From NCBI RefSeq assembly GCF_000735605.1, contig NZ_JPKG01000052.1, positions 1-64,000 of the forward strand: 64,000 nucleotides of DNA. The letters are read 5' to 3'. Source of the stretch: Allobosea sp. LC85 (GTDB lineage: Bacteria; Pseudomonadota; Alphaproteobacteria; Rhizobiales; Beijerinckiaceae). Within the stretch, counting starts at the first letter, position 1. Every line of letters starts with the position of its first letter. The translations under genes and the position numbers were made by a program. Shown here piece after piece: positions 44,014 to 53,255 of this stretch. The notes beneath the pieces were generated by a model. The model ran no database searches. It was not told where the DNA came from and worked only from the letters and a program-made list of their open reading frames with translations.

Positions 44014-45468
44014 ATGCTCCGTCAAGCCGCGCGGCCCCCTGACAACCGGCTTTCTCCGGCTCTGGGGAAGGCCGTCGAGTGGCGCCCGACCCTGACGAAG
44101 CAAAAGGGCGAGACCAAGCACGGCGCGCTCACCGAGCGGATCATCGCCGATATCGACGCCGGCGTTCTGAAGCCGATGGACCGGATGCCGACGCATCGCG
44201 ACCTTGCCCGCAAGCTCGGCATCTCGGTGCAGACCGTCAGCCTCAGCTACAAGGAAGCCGAGCGCCTGGGCTATCTTGGCGGGGAGGTTGGACGCGGGAC
44301 TTTCGTGAAGCTGCGCGTCACCGAGCAGGCGGGGCGCCTGATGCTCGACCGAAGCTCGTCCGAGGTCGTCGACCTCTCGATCGTGCGCGGGGTCTATCTC
44401 GACGCGCATGAGGCGGCCTCGCGGCAGGCACTGGCGGCCCTGGCCGAGGACGACAACGGCGCCTTCATGCGGCCTTGCCGGCCGATCGCGGGTCTCGACC
44501 GCCACCGCGAAGCCGCACGCCTCTGGCTGGGCCCGCTCGGAGTCGAGACCTCCGCCGAGCGCGTCCTGATCACCAACGGCGCCGCCCATGCGCTCTTCCT
44601 GGCTCTGGCCTGCGTGATACGCGCCGGCGACCTCGTGCTGACCGAGAATTTGACGGATCACGGCGTCATCGGCCTCGCCAATGTCCTCGGCTTCAGCCTC
44701 AAGGGCCTGCCGACCGACGAGGAGGGAATTCGCCCCGATGCGTTCGAGGCGGCTTGCCGTGCCGGCGGTGTGCGTGCGCTTGTCCTCATCCCGACCCTCA
44801 ACAATCCGACGAGCCATGTCGCGGGTCCCGAGCGCCGCCACGCCATCGCCGAGATCGCGCGGCGCCATGGGGTCTTCGTCGTCGAGGACGAGGTCTACAA
44901 GCCGCTGATCCAGGAGCCGTTGCCCTCGATCACGTCCATGCTGCCCGATCTCGGTTTCTTCCTCACGAGCTTCACCAAGACGGTGCTGACCGGCCTGCGC
45001 GTCGGCTATCTGGTCGTGCCGCCGCAATACTCGATCCGCGCGACCTCGATCCTGCGTGTGACGAGCTGGAGCGGCACCTATCTGCCGGCCGAGATCGCGA
45101 CGCGCTGGGTCGAGGACGGCACGGCGCAGAGGTTGCTCGCGATCCAGCGCGAGGAGGCGAGGGCACGGCAGGGCATCGTCGCGGATACGCTCGGGATTCA
45201 TGTCGCGTCGAGTCATCCGCTCTCGCTCTGCGCCTGGCTCAGGGTGCCGGCCCATTGGACCGAGGATAGCCTTGTCCGCTCACTCGCCGACCGGCGCATC
45301 GCCGTGACACCGTCCGATCCCTTCGTAGCCGGCGCCGGCCATGGCGGGGGCATCCGAATCTGCCTCGGAGGGCGGTTGAGCCATGAGCTGCTGACCCGGA
45401 CGCTGACGAGCGTGCGGCAGACGTTCGAGCAGCTTCCGTCGGTCTTCGACATCGGCGCCATCGGCTGA
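44014..45468 (+). CDS. enuR: MocR-type regulator of ectoine catabolism (EnuR-like)
   Basis: 484 residues. An N-terminal GntR-type winged helix (about 20-95: MDRMPTHRDLARKLGISVQT) is fused to a class I aminotransferase-like domain (about 110-470). The PLP-binding Lys is Lys322 in FLTSFTKTVLTGLRVGY, and IPTLNNPTSHV and VVEDEVYKPL match the fold. Known EnuR represses the ectoine uptake/catabolism operon and is relieved by degradation intermediates such as alpha-ADABA bound to PLP. Position at the head of eutB-eutC-doeA-doeB-ehu makes this assignment strong. Confidence 0.88.
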   Translation: MLRQAARPPDNRLSPALGKAVEWRPTLTKQKGETKHGALTERIIADIDAGVLKPMDRMPTHRDLARKLGISVQTVSLSYKEAERLGYLGGEVGRGTFVKLRVTEQAGRLMLDRSSSEVVDLSIVRGVYLDAHEAASRQALAALAEDDNGAFMRPCRPIAGLDRHREAARLWLGPLGVETSAERVLITNGAAHALFLALACVIRAGDLVLTENLTDHGVIGLANVLGFSLKGLPTDEEGIRPDAFEAACRAGGVRALVLIPTLNNPTSHVAGPERRHAIAEIARRHGVFVVEDEVYKPLIQEPLPSITSMLPDLGFFLTSFTKTVLTGLRVGYLVVPPQYSIRATSILRVTSWSGTYLPAEIATRWVEDGTAQRLLAIQREEARARQGIVADTLGIHVASSHPLSLCAWLRVPAHWTEDSLVRSLADRRIAVTPSDPFVAGAGHGGGIRICLGGRLSHELLTRTLTSVRQTFEQLPSVFDIGAIG

Positions 45469-45535
45469 GAGCCGGGTGACCTCGGGCGGGTGGCCTTCCC
45501 CCTTCGCGATCTGCAGTTCATCCGTCATGATTGGA

Positions 45536-45561
45536 TCATGACAATATAATAATTGACATGA
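45536..45561. promoter_or_regulatory. Inverted repeat in the eut-doe-ehu promoter region
   Basis: TCATGACAAT, six bases ATAATA, then ATTGACATGA: 10-base arms with one mismatch, overlapping a second palindrome CATGAT-TGG-ATCATG (45526-45540). It lies 41 bases before eutB. A related AATGTCATGA sits at 43975-43984 upstream of enuR. Candidate EnuR site and/or promoter. Confidence 0.5.
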
Positions 45562-45601
45562 ATTTTTCCCCCTCGCAGCATGACAAGCGAGAGGGGCCAC
45601 G

Positions 45602-46624
45602 GTGACAAAACCGCATCTCGCCAATGTTGCAGCAGATCGACCGGCCGAGCCGCCGGTGCCGGTCGCGTTGTCGGACATCGAGGCCGCCGCGGCGCGCATC
45701 GCCGGCAAGGTGGCGCACACGCCGCTCGTCGTTTCGCCGAGCTTGAGCCGCCTGTGCCGGCAGCCTGTCCACCTCAAACTGGAGACCCGCCAGCCGATCG
45801 GCGCGTTCAAGCTCCGCGGCGCGATGAACGCGGTGCTGGCGCTCGGGGACGACCGGCGCCGGCACGGGCTGGTGACCGCATCCACCGGCAATCATGGCCG
45901 CGCGGTCGCCTACGCCGCCCGGCAGCTCGGGCTGCGCGCCACGATCTGCATGTCGGCGCTGGTGCCGGCGAACAAGGTCGAAGCGATCCGCTCGCTCGGC
46001 GCCGAGATCCGCATTGTCGGCCGCTCGCAGGACGATGCGCAGGCTGAGGTCGAACGGCTGGTCGCCGAGCACGGACTCACCCCGATCCCGCCCTTCGACA
46101 ATCCCGATGTCGTGGCGGGCCAGGGCACGATCGGCCTCGAACTGGTCGAGGACCTGTCCGAGCTCGCGCTGGTGCTGGTGCCCCTGTCGGGCGGGGGGCT
46201 TGCCGGCGGGATCGCCGCCGCGGTCAAGGCATGGCGCCCGGAGGTTCGCGTCGTCGGCATCTCGATGGAACGAGGGGCTGCCATGGCAGTTTCCGTCGCG
46301 GCCGGCCGGCCCGTCGCGGTGGTCGAAACGGAAACGCTGGCGGATTCGCTTGGCGGCGGCATCGGCCTTTCCAATCGCGTCACCTTCGCGCTGTGTCGTG
46401 ACCTGCTCGACGAGATCGTGCTGCTGAGCGAGGCGGAGATCGCCGCGGGCATCCGCCACGCCGCGCGCGAGGAGGGCGAGGTCGTAGAGGGCGCCGGCGC
46501 GGTCGGTATCGCGGCGCTGCTTGCCGGCAAGGTCAGCCCGCACGGCCCGACGGCGATCATCGTCTCGGGCGGCAATATCGACGAAGCCGTACACCGGCGC
46601 ATCATCTCCGGAGCCGCCGGATGA
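45602..46624 (+). CDS. eutB: PLP-dependent threonine-dehydratase-like EutB
   Basis: 340 residues with a GTG start. Fold-type II PLP enzyme: the PLP Lys is Lys70 in PIGAFKLRGAMNAV, with STGNHGRAVAYAARQLGLRA and the glycine loop VPLSGGGLAGGIAAAV. The sequence resembles threonine/serine dehydratase, but in ectoine clusters this gene is EutB, which with EutC and EutA converts 5-hydroxyectoine to ectoine. Its stop overlaps eutC (ATGA). The usual partner eutA is not found in the window. Confidence 0.88.
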   Translation: MTKPHLANVAADRPAEPPVPVALSDIEAAAARIAGKVAHTPLVVSPSLSRLCRQPVHLKLETRQPIGAFKLRGAMNAVLALGDDRRRHGLVTASTGNHGRAVAYAARQLGLRATICMSALVPANKVEAIRSLGAEIRIVGRSQDDAQAEVERLVAEHGLTPIPPFDNPDVVAGQGTIGLELVEDLSELALVLVPLSGGGLAGGIAAAVKAWRPEVRVVGISMERGAAMAVSVAAGRPVAVVETETLADSLGGGIGLSNRVTFALCRDLLDEIVLLSEAEIAAGIRHAAREEGEVVEGAGAVGIAALLAGKVSPHGPTAIIVSGGNIDEAVHRRIISGAAG

Positions 46625-47634
46625 GCCGCATGCTCATCCTCACCGAAGCCGAGCTGCGCCGCGTCGTCAGGCTCGACTTGAGCGCGATCGCCTGTGTCGA
46701 GGAGGCCTTCGGGGCGCTCGCGACCAAAGCCGTCGTCATGCCGCCGATCCTGCGGCTCGACATCTCCGAACATCGCGGCGAGGTCGACGTGAAGACGGCT
46801 TATGTGCCGAGCCTCGACGGTTTCGCGATCAAGGTCAGCCCCGGCTTCTTCGACAATCCCAAACTCGGCTTGCCCAGCCTGAACGGGCTGATGATCCTGT
46901 TCAGTGCCAGGACCGGGCTGGTCGAGGCGCTGCTCTTGGACAACGGCTATCTCACCGATGTGCGGACCGCGGCCGCCGGGGCGGTCGCGGCACGCCATCT
47001 CGCCCGACCGGATGCGGCGGTCGCCGCCGTTTTCGGCGCCGGAATGCAGGCAAGGCTCCAGCTCGAAGCGCTGACACTGGTCCGCCCGATCCGCGAGGCG
47101 CGGATTTGGGCGCGCGACGCGAAAAAGGCCGACAAGGTCGCTGCCGAGCTCTCTCGGCGGCTCGGCTTCGTCGTCACCGCCGTCAGCGATCCGCAAGCCG
47201 CCGCAAGGGGCGCCGATGTCATCGTCACCACGACGCCCGCCGAACAGCCGATCCTGATGGCGGACTGGCTCGAGCCCGGCCAGCACATCACTGCAATGGG
47301 CTCCGACAGCGAACACAAGAACGAAATCGACCCCGGGATCTTCGCCCGCGCAAGCTATGTCGCCGACCGTCTCACCCAGACGCGGCGTCTCGGCGAGCTG
47401 GCCTCCGCGATCCGCGCCGGCGCCGCGACGGCCGACCAGGCCTTCGCCGAGATCGGCGAGGTGATCGCCGGCAAACGCACCGGCCGGACAAGGGCTGACG
47501 AGATCACCCTGGTGGACCTTACCGGGACCGGGGTGCAGGACACGGCGATCGCCAATCTCGCCGTCGCCCGCGCCCGCGCTGCCGGCGCCGGGCACACCAT
47601 CGACACCAAAGCCGAAGCGGGAGACGCCGCGTGA
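46621..47634 (+). CDS. eutC: Ornithine-cyclodeaminase-family EutC
   Basis: 337 residues, overlapping eutB and doeA by 4 bases each. OCD/mu-crystallin features: KTAYVPSLDGFAIKVSPGF, TGLVEALLLDNGYLTDVRTA, the Rossmann loop AVFGAGMQARLQLEAL and TTTPAEQPILMADWLEPG. In ectoine clusters EutC works with EutB in conversion of 5-hydroxyectoine to ectoine, likely as an NAD(H)-dependent step. The tight overlaps support one transcript. Confidence 0.9.
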   Translation: MSRMLILTEAELRRVVRLDLSAIACVEEAFGALATKAVVMPPILRLDISEHRGEVDVKTAYVPSLDGFAIKVSPGFFDNPKLGLPSLNGLMILFSARTGLVEALLLDNGYLTDVRTAAAGAVAARHLARPDAAVAAVFGAGMQARLQLEALTLVRPIREARIWARDAKKADKVAAELSRRLGFVVTAVSDPQAAARGADVIVTTTPAEQPILMADWLEPGQHITAMGSDSEHKNEIDPGIFARASYVADRLTQTRRLGELASAIRAGAATADQAFAEIGEVIAGKRTGRTRADEITLVDLTGTGVQDTAIANLAVARARAAGAGHTIDTKAEAGDAA

Positions 47635-48809
47635 CCGTAATCTTGAATTTCACGCGCGAGGAATACGCCGAGCGCCTCGCCAAGACCCGTACCGCCATGG
47701 AGCGGGCCGGCGTCGAACTGATGATCGTGACCGATCCGTCAAACATGCACTGGCTCACCGGCTATGACGGCTGGTCCTTCTACGTCCACCAATGCGTGAT
47801 CGTGCCGCCCTCGGGCGAGCCGATCTGGTACGGCCGCAAGCAGGATGGGAATGGCGCGAAGCGCACCGCCTATCTCGGCCACGACAACATCATCGGCTAT
47901 CCCGACCACTACGTTCAATCGACCGAGCGCCATCCGATGGACCTGCTGGCGCAGATCATCGCCGAACGAGGGTGGGACAAGCTCCCGATCGCGGTCGAGA
48001 TGGACAACTACTACTTCTCGGCGGCGGCCTTCGCCTCGCTGCAGACGCATCTGCCGAATGCCCGTTTCAAGGATGCTGGCGGCCTGGTGAACTGGCAGCG
48101 CGCGGTCAAGAGCCAGACCGAGCTTGACTATATGCGCAAGGCCGGCCGCATCGTCGAGCTGATGCACCAGCGCATCGTCGAGGTTGCCCGGCCCGGCATG
48201 CGCAAATGCGACCTCGTCGCCGAGATCTATGACGCCGGCATCCGCGGCACGCCCGAATTCGGCGGTGATTATCCGGCGATCGTGCCGCTGCTGCCCTCGG
48301 GAGCGGACGCGTCTGCTCCGCATCTGACCTGGGACGACAAGCCGATGCGCATCGGCGAAGGCACCTTCTTCGAGATCGCCGGTGCCTATAAGCGCTACCA
48401 TTGCCCGCTGTCGCGCACCGTCTTCCTGGGCAAGCCGACGCAGGCCTTCCTCGACGCCGAGGAGGCGACGCTCGAAGGCATGGAAGCCGGGCTCGCCGCG
48501 GCAAAGCCCGGCAACACCTGCGAGGACATCGCCAACGCCTTCTTCGCGGTGCTGAAAAAATACGGGATCATCAAGGACAACCGCACCGGCTACCCGATCG
48601 GGCTGTCCTATCCGCCCGATTGGGGCGAGCGCACCATGAGCCTGCGCCCCGGCGACCGGACCGAGCTCAAGCCCGGCATGACCTTCCATTTCATGACCGG
48701 CCTCTGGCTCGAGGACATGGGGCTCGAGATCACCGAGAGCATCGCGATCACGCAGACTGGCGTCGAATGCCTGTCGAACGTGCCACGCCAGCTCTTCGTC
48801 AAGGGGTGA
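47631..48809 (+). CDS. doeA: Ectoine hydrolase (M24 peptidase-like)
   Basis: 392 residues, the usual length of DoeA/EutD. A creatinase-like N-terminal domain (about 1-165, with PSNMHWLTGYDGWSFYVHQ) precedes the pita-bread C-terminal domain (RIGEGTFFEIAGAYKRYHCP, GLEITESIAITQTG). Ectoine hydrolase opens the ring of ectoine to N-alpha- or N-gamma-acetyl-diaminobutyrate. Several M24 metal ligands appear replaced, in keeping with the family's non-peptidase role. It overlaps eutC and is followed 5 bases later by doeB. Confidence 0.92.
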   Translation: MTVILNFTREEYAERLAKTRTAMERAGVELMIVTDPSNMHWLTGYDGWSFYVHQCVIVPPSGEPIWYGRKQDGNGAKRTAYLGHDNIIGYPDHYVQSTERHPMDLLAQIIAERGWDKLPIAVEMDNYYFSAAAFASLQTHLPNARFKDAGGLVNWQRAVKSQTELDYMRKAGRIVELMHQRIVEVARPGMRKCDLVAEIYDAGIRGTPEFGGDYPAIVPLLPSGADASAPHLTWDDKPMRIGEGTFFEIAGAYKRYHCPLSRTVFLGKPTQAFLDAEEATLEGMEAGLAAAKPGNTCEDIANAFFAVLKKYGIIKDNRTGYPIGLSYPPDWGERTMSLRPGDRTELKPGMTFHFMTGLWLEDMGLEITESIAITQTGVECLSNVPRQLFVKG

Positions 48810-48814
48810 ATCGC

Positions 48815-49828
48815 ATGTTGACCGCCTCTCCGCGCTCCTCGCCGGTGACCCCCACGGTCGATCTGTCGGCGCGCGGCGTCCAGCATGGCCATTTGCGCCT
48901 GCCCTATAGCCGCGACGACAGCGCCTGGGGCTCGGTGATGATCCCGATCTGCGTCGTCGCGAACGGCGCTGGCCCGACGGCGCTTTTGACCGGCGCGAAC
49001 CATGGCGACGAATATGAGGGTCCGGCAGCCCTGTTCGAGCTGGCGCGCACGCTCGATCCGGCAGCGGTTTCGGGCCGGGTCATCATCGTGCCGGCGCTCA
49101 ACTATCCGGCCTTCCGGGCCGGGACCCGCACATCGCCGATCGACAAGGGCAATCTCAACCGCAGCTTCCCCGGCCGGCCGGATGGCAGCGTGACCGAGAA
49201 GATCGCAGACTACGTCACACGCCATCTCGTCCCGCTCGCCGACATCGTGCTCGACTACCATTCGGGCGGAAAGACGCTCGACTTCCTGCCCTATGCCGCG
49301 GCCCATGAATTGCCGGACAAGGCGCAGGAGGCGCGCTGCTTTGCGGCGGTTGCGGCCTTCTCCGCTCCCTATTCGATGAAGATGATCGAGATCGACGCCG
49401 TCGGCATGCTCGACACCACCGTCGAGGAGATGGGCAAGGTCTTCGTGACGACCGAGCTCGGCGGGGCCGGAACGGCGAGTGCCCGGACGATCGACATCGC
49501 CCGGCGCGGCGCCGGCAACCTGCTCAAGCATGCCGGCATCCTCGCCGGACCGCCCGAGATGGCACCGACCCGCTGGCTGGACATGCCCTCGGGCGACTGC
49601 TTCGCCTTCGCGCAAGATGATGGGCTCATCGTCTTCGAGCGCGATCTCGGCGATCAGGTGCGCGCCGGCGAGACGATCGCGCGACTCTACCCCGTGGGCA
49701 AAACCGGGCTCGCCCCGGCCGAGTACCGGGCCGCCATGGACGGTGTCCTCGCCGCGCGCCACGTCCCCGGGCTGATCAAGGCGGGCGACTGCCTCTCGGT
49801 CCTCGCCGTGCTGAAGGAGGCGCCGTGA
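48815..49828 (+). CDS. doeB: N-acetyl-diaminobutyrate deacetylase
   Basis: 337 residues from ATG 48815; the frame runs on upstream inside doeA but homology starts here. AstE/AspA (M14-like) zinc deacylase: TGANHGDEYEGPAALFELAR with His and Glu ligands, NLNRSFPGRPDGSVTEK and the third ligand in VLDYHSGGKTLDFLPYA. The C-terminal 80 residues form a small lipoyl-like beta domain. DoeB removes the acetyl group from acetyl-diaminobutyrate to give L-2,4-diaminobutyrate. The next enzymes (DoeD, DoeC) are not intact in the window. Confidence 0.92.
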   Translation: MLTASPRSSPVTPTVDLSARGVQHGHLRLPYSRDDSAWGSVMIPICVVANGAGPTALLTGANHGDEYEGPAALFELARTLDPAAVSGRVIIVPALNYPAFRAGTRTSPIDKGNLNRSFPGRPDGSVTEKIADYVTRHLVPLADIVLDYHSGGKTLDFLPYAAAHELPDKAQEARCFAAVAAFSAPYSMKMIEIDAVGMLDTTVEEMGKVFVTTELGGAGTASARTIDIARRGAGNLLKHAGILAGPPEMAPTRWLDMPSGDCFAFAQDDGLIVFERDLGDQVRAGETIARLYPVGKTGLAPAEYRAAMDGVLAARHVPGLIKAGDCLSVLAVLKEAP

Positions 49829-49932
49829 TCCGTTCGGCCGGGCGACCGGCCCAAACCCATCCGCCGGCGCGAAGACGCCAGAGATCCGAGGCAATCGGCA
49901 TGCGGAAAAACATCAACCAGAGGAGAATGCAC

Positions 49933-50790
49933 ATGCCGTTTCTGAAAATTGCCGGGGTGTCCACTTTCGCTGTCGCTGTCGCCATCGGCCTTTCCGCCGC
50001 CGGCGCCACCAGCCTGAAGGACGTCAAGGACCAGGGCTATATCCGGGTCGCGACCGCCAATGAGGTGCCCTATTCGTATATGAAGGACGACGGCACCTCG
50101 GCCGGCATCGGGCCCGACGTGGCCAATGCCGTGCTGAAGAAGATCGGCGTCGCCGAGGCCAACTGGTCCGTCACGCCGTTCGGCACCCTGATCCCTGGCC
50201 TCAAGGCCAAGCGCTTCGATTTCGTTGCCGCCGAGCAGAACATCTCGCCGGAGCGCTGCAAGCAGGTCTCCTTCTCCGAGCCGAACTCCTCCTATGGCGA
50301 GGGCTTGCTGGTGAAGAAGGGCAATCCGAAGAAGCTCACGACCTATGCCGACATCGCCAAGGACCCGTCGCTGAAGGTCGCGGTCGTGTCCGGCGCGAAC
50401 AATATCGACTTCCTGCGCGCGGTCGGTGTCAAGGACAGCCAGGTGATCTTCATCACCGCCAATGCCGATGCGCTCGCGACCGTGCAGAGCCGTGCCGACG
50501 CCTATGCCGCGACCGAGCTCACGGTCGCCTCGCTCGCCAAGGGCCAGGCCAATGTCGAGCAGGTTGCGCCCTTCACCGACCCGGTGGTCAACGGCAAGCC
50601 GGTCCGCAACTTCGGCGGCTTCGCGTTCCGGCCCGAGGACAAGGAACTGCGCGACGCCTTCAACGCCGCCCTCGTCGAATTCCGCGCGACGGACGAGTAC
50701 AAGAAGATCCTCGGCAATTACGGGCTGTCCGAGGCAAGCATCAAGGCGGCGGCGGAGCGCAAGGTCGAGGACCTTTGCGCCGGCAAATGA
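49933..50790 (+). CDS. ehuB: Ectoine/5-hydroxyectoine-binding protein
   Basis: 285 residues from ATG 49933, the best spaced from AGAGGAG; ATG 49927 is alternative. The signal peptide ends near SAAGA/TSLKDV. SBP_bac_3 features: YIRVATANEVPYSYMKDDGT, VTPFGTLIPGLKAKRFDFVA and EQNISPERCKQVSFSEPN. In clusters with this gene order it is EhuB, the periplasmic receptor that captures ectoine and hydroxyectoine. It heads the transporter genes after a 104-base gap from doeB, which may hold a separate processing site. Confidence 0.88.
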   Translation: MPFLKIAGVSTFAVAVAIGLSAAGATSLKDVKDQGYIRVATANEVPYSYMKDDGTSAGIGPDVANAVLKKIGVAEANWSVTPFGTLIPGLKAKRFDFVAAEQNISPERCKQVSFSEPNSSYGEGLLVKKGNPKKLTTYADIAKDPSLKVAVVSGANNIDFLRAVGVKDSQVIFITANADALATVQSRADAYAATELTVASLAKGQANVEQVAPFTDPVVNGKPVRNFGGFAFRPEDKELRDAFNAALVEFRATDEYKKILGNYGLSEASIKAAAERKVEDLCAGK

Positions 50791-50983
50791 GGCACCGGAA
50801 CATGGTCCGCCGCGGTATGTGCCCCGTCGGCCACGAAACCATGCCCTGAGCTGGTGAGTTGGAGCGACGTCTTCCGTTCAGCGAGGTCCGGCTGAATCAC
50901 AGGCGCGCCAGACGATGTCGTTCTGCCCGCCCGACCGGCGGGCAGAACCCTGTGCCCGTTTCGACGCTTTCGGGGAGTCCTGG

Positions 50984-51649
50984 ATGGAGTGGCTGTCCTA
51001 TCTGCCTGCGCTCTCACGCGGCGCACTCGTCACCGCGGCCATCACGCTGTCGGCGATCGCGATCGGCGCAGTCGCCGCCTTCGCTGCCGGCATCGCCCGC
51101 GTCGAGGGCGGGCGCGTGCTGGCGATGATCGCGCTCTGCTATACCGAGCTCTTCCGTGGCACCTCGCTGCTCGTCCAGCTGTTCTGGTTCTACTACGCCC
51201 TGCCGCTCGTCGGCGTCAGCTTCGAGCCCGTCGCCACGGGAATTCTCGTGCTCTCCCTCCATGTCGGCGCCTATGGCTCCGAGATTGTGCGCGGCGCGCT
51301 GCAATCGGTTTCCGCGCAGCAGCACGAAGCGGCGCGCGCGCTGAATTTCGGTCGCGTCCAGACGCTCCTCCATATCTCCCTGCCGCAGGCGCTGGTCGAG
51401 ATGATGCCGGCCTTCGGCAATCTCGCCATCGAGACCTTGAAGCTGTCGTCACTGGTCTCGCTGATCTCGATCGCCGACCTCACCTTCCGCGCGCAATCGA
51501 TCCGCAACCTCACCCTCGACAGCGCCGGCGTCTACAGCCTGACGCTCGTCGGATATTTCGTGATGTCGCTGGTCCTGATGCTGGTCATGCGGCTGATCGA
51601 GAAACTGGCCCGGCGCGGCGCGGCCTTTCCGCGCGCGGCCCATTCGTGA
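50984..51649 (+). CDS. ehuC: Ectoine ABC permease EhuC
   Basis: 221 residues from ATG 50984 (GGGGAG site); the frame is open upstream but without homology. HisQ/HisM-type: CYTELFRGTSLLVQLFWFYY and the EAA loop GALQSVSAQQHEAARALNFG. About five membrane helices. There are 193 bases between ehuB and this start, with GC-rich inverted stretches (such as CTGCCCGCC near 50929) that may protect ehuB mRNA. Pairs with EhuD. Confidence 0.88.
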   Translation: MEWLSYLPALSRGALVTAAITLSAIAIGAVAAFAAGIARVEGGRVLAMIALCYTELFRGTSLLVQLFWFYYALPLVGVSFEPVATGILVLSLHVGAYGSEIVRGALQSVSAQQHEAARALNFGRVQTLLHISLPQALVEMMPAFGNLAIETLKLSSLVSLISIADLTFRAQSIRNLTLDSAGVYSLTLVGYFVMSLVLMLVMRLIEKLARRGAAFPRAAHS

Positions 51650-51659
51650 GGCGCCCGGC

Positions 51660-52352
51660 ATGATGTACGGGTTCGAATGGGATACGACGACGCCGCTGAC
51701 CTACGCATCATCGATCCTGCCTATCCTGCTCATCGGGCTCACCGTAACGCTGCAGGCGGCCGCGGCCGGCTTTGCGATCGCGCTGGTGCTCGGCCTTGGC
51801 TTCGCACTGCTGCGCCGCAGCCGTTTCGTGAGCGTGTCTTGGACCACGGCGATCGTCGTCGAATTCCTCCGCGACACGCCGTTGCTGGTGCAGCTCTTCT
51901 TCCTCTACTACGTCCTGCCGGACTACGGGGTCACATTGCCGGCCTTCCTCACCGGAGCGATCGCGCTGGGGCTGCAATATTCGGCCTATACCTCGGAGGT
52001 CTACCGCGGTGGCATCGACGCCGTGCCGCGCGGGCAATGGGAGGCGGCCACCGCGCTGAACCTGAGCCGCCTGCAGACCTACCGCGACATCGTCGTGCCG
52101 CAGATCGTGCCGCGCATCCTGCCAGCCATGGGCAACTATCTTGTTGCGATGATCAAGGAGACGCCAGTGCTCTCCGTCGTGACCGTCCTCGAGATGATGG
52201 GGCTGGCCAACATGATCGGCGAGCGCACCTTTGAATACCTGGTCCCGCTGACTCTGGTCGGCCTGATCTTCCTCCTCCTCACGCTGATCTGCTCGGCCGG
52301 CCTGCACCGGCTGCAAAAGGCGCTGCCAAAAGCAGGGATCCCGTTGCGATGA
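51660..52352 (+). CDS. ehuD: Ectoine ABC permease EhuD
   Basis: 230 residues. Diagnostic segments: [20 protein letters not shown] and the EAA loop [40 protein letters not shown] is typical of the C-terminal helices. The start is 10 bases after ehuC and the stop overlaps ehuA (ATGA). Forms the channel with EhuC. Confidence 0.88.
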   Translation: MMYGFEWDTTTPLTYASSILPILLIGLTVTLQAAAAGFAIALVLGLGFALLRRSRFVSVSWTTAIVVEFLRDTPLLVQLFFLYYVLPDYGVTLPAFLTGAIALGLQYSAYTSEVYRGGIDAVPRGQWEAATALNLSRLQTYRDIVVPQIVPRILPAMGNYLVAMIKETPVLSVVTVLEMMGLANMIGERTFEYLVPLTLVGLIFLLLTLICSAGLHRLQKALPKAGIPLR

Positions 52353-53128
52353 CCGAATCCGTCAAGGCGCCCATCATCGAGTTCTCCAGCGTCGTCAAAC
52401 GCTTCGGCGCGCTGACCGTTCTGGACGACTTCAATTTCAGCGTTGCGCAGGGCGAGAAGGTCACACTGATCGGCCCCTCCGGTTCGGGCAAGTCGACGGT
52501 GCTGCGCATCCTGATGACGCTGGAGCCCTTCCAGGAGGGGGTGCTGACGCTAGCCGGCATGCCCTATCACGAAAAGGGCGAACGCGGTCCCTTCAGGGCC
52601 TCCGACCGGCATCTGCGGCAGATCCGCAGCCATGTCGGCATGGTCTTCCAGAGCTTCAACCTGTTCCCGCATATGACTGTCCTGCGCAATGTCGTCGAGG
52701 CGCCCGTGCGGGTGCTCGGGCTGCCGCGCGGCGAGGCCGAATGCCGGGCCGTCGATCTGCTTGCCATGGTCGGTCTCGCCGACAAGAAAGACCACTATCC
52801 CGCGCAGCTCTCCGGCGGCCAGCAGCAGCGCGTCGCCATCGCCCGCGCGCTGGCCATGCGCCCGCGCGTGCTGCTCTTCGACGAGCCGACCTCCGCGCTC
52901 GATCCGCAGCTCGTCGGGGAGGTCCTCTCGGTCATCCGCGGCCTCGCCAGCGAGCATGACCTCACCATGCTGCTCGTCACCCATGAGATGCGCTTCGCCC
53001 GCGAGGTATCCGACCGGGTCTGCTTCTTCGACAAGGGCCGGATTTGCGAGCAGGGCGAACCGGAGCGCATCTTCAGTGCGCCCGAGCAGCCGCGCACGCG
53101 CGAATTCCTGGCATCGGTGCTGCGATGA
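52349..53128 (+). CDS. ehuA: Ectoine ABC transporter ATPase EhuA
   Basis: 259 residues. Walker [11 protein letters not shown]-loop [20 protein letters not shown], signature [16 protein letters not shown], Walker [13 protein letters not shown] and switch [10 protein letters not shown] are complete. Polar-amino-acid class, as expected for Ehu. The ehuBCDA order with ehuA last differs from the ehuABCD order of Sinorhizobium. It is the last intact gene of the cluster; an aldehyde dehydrogenase stub follows. Confidence 0.9.
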   Translation: MTESVKAPIIEFSSVVKRFGALTVLDDFNFSVAQGEKVTLIGPSGSGKSTVLRILMTLEPFQEGVLTLAGMPYHEKGERGPFRASDRHLRQIRSHVGMVFQSFNLFPHMTVLRNVVEAPVRVLGLPRGEAECRAVDLLAMVGLADKKDHYPAQLSGGQQQRVAIARALAMRPRVLLFDEPTSALDPQLVGEVLSVIRGLASEHDLTMLLVTHEMRFAREVSDRVCFFDKGRICEQGEPERIFSAPEQPRTREFLASVLR

Positions 53129-53255
53129 AACCGATCCGAAAATCTATCGGCCCCGCCCAGATCTTCCGAGATCCCCACGGCGCGAGGCCGGTTCTTCGAA
53201 ACCGGTCTCGCCAGCGTTCCCCCTAGGCTCGACATCAGCCGACGGAAGGATAGTC

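Noticed and set aside
43861-45255. 464-codon minus-strand frame ending in an Lrp-like sequence
   Set aside because: Only the last 30 codons (from the ATG at 43953) are Lrp-like; the rest is the mirror of enuR. Treated as the start of a broken Lrp gene instead.
46621-47634. Ornithine cyclodeaminase of proline synthesis
   Set aside because: The overlaps with eutB and doeA place it in the ectoine cluster as eutC.
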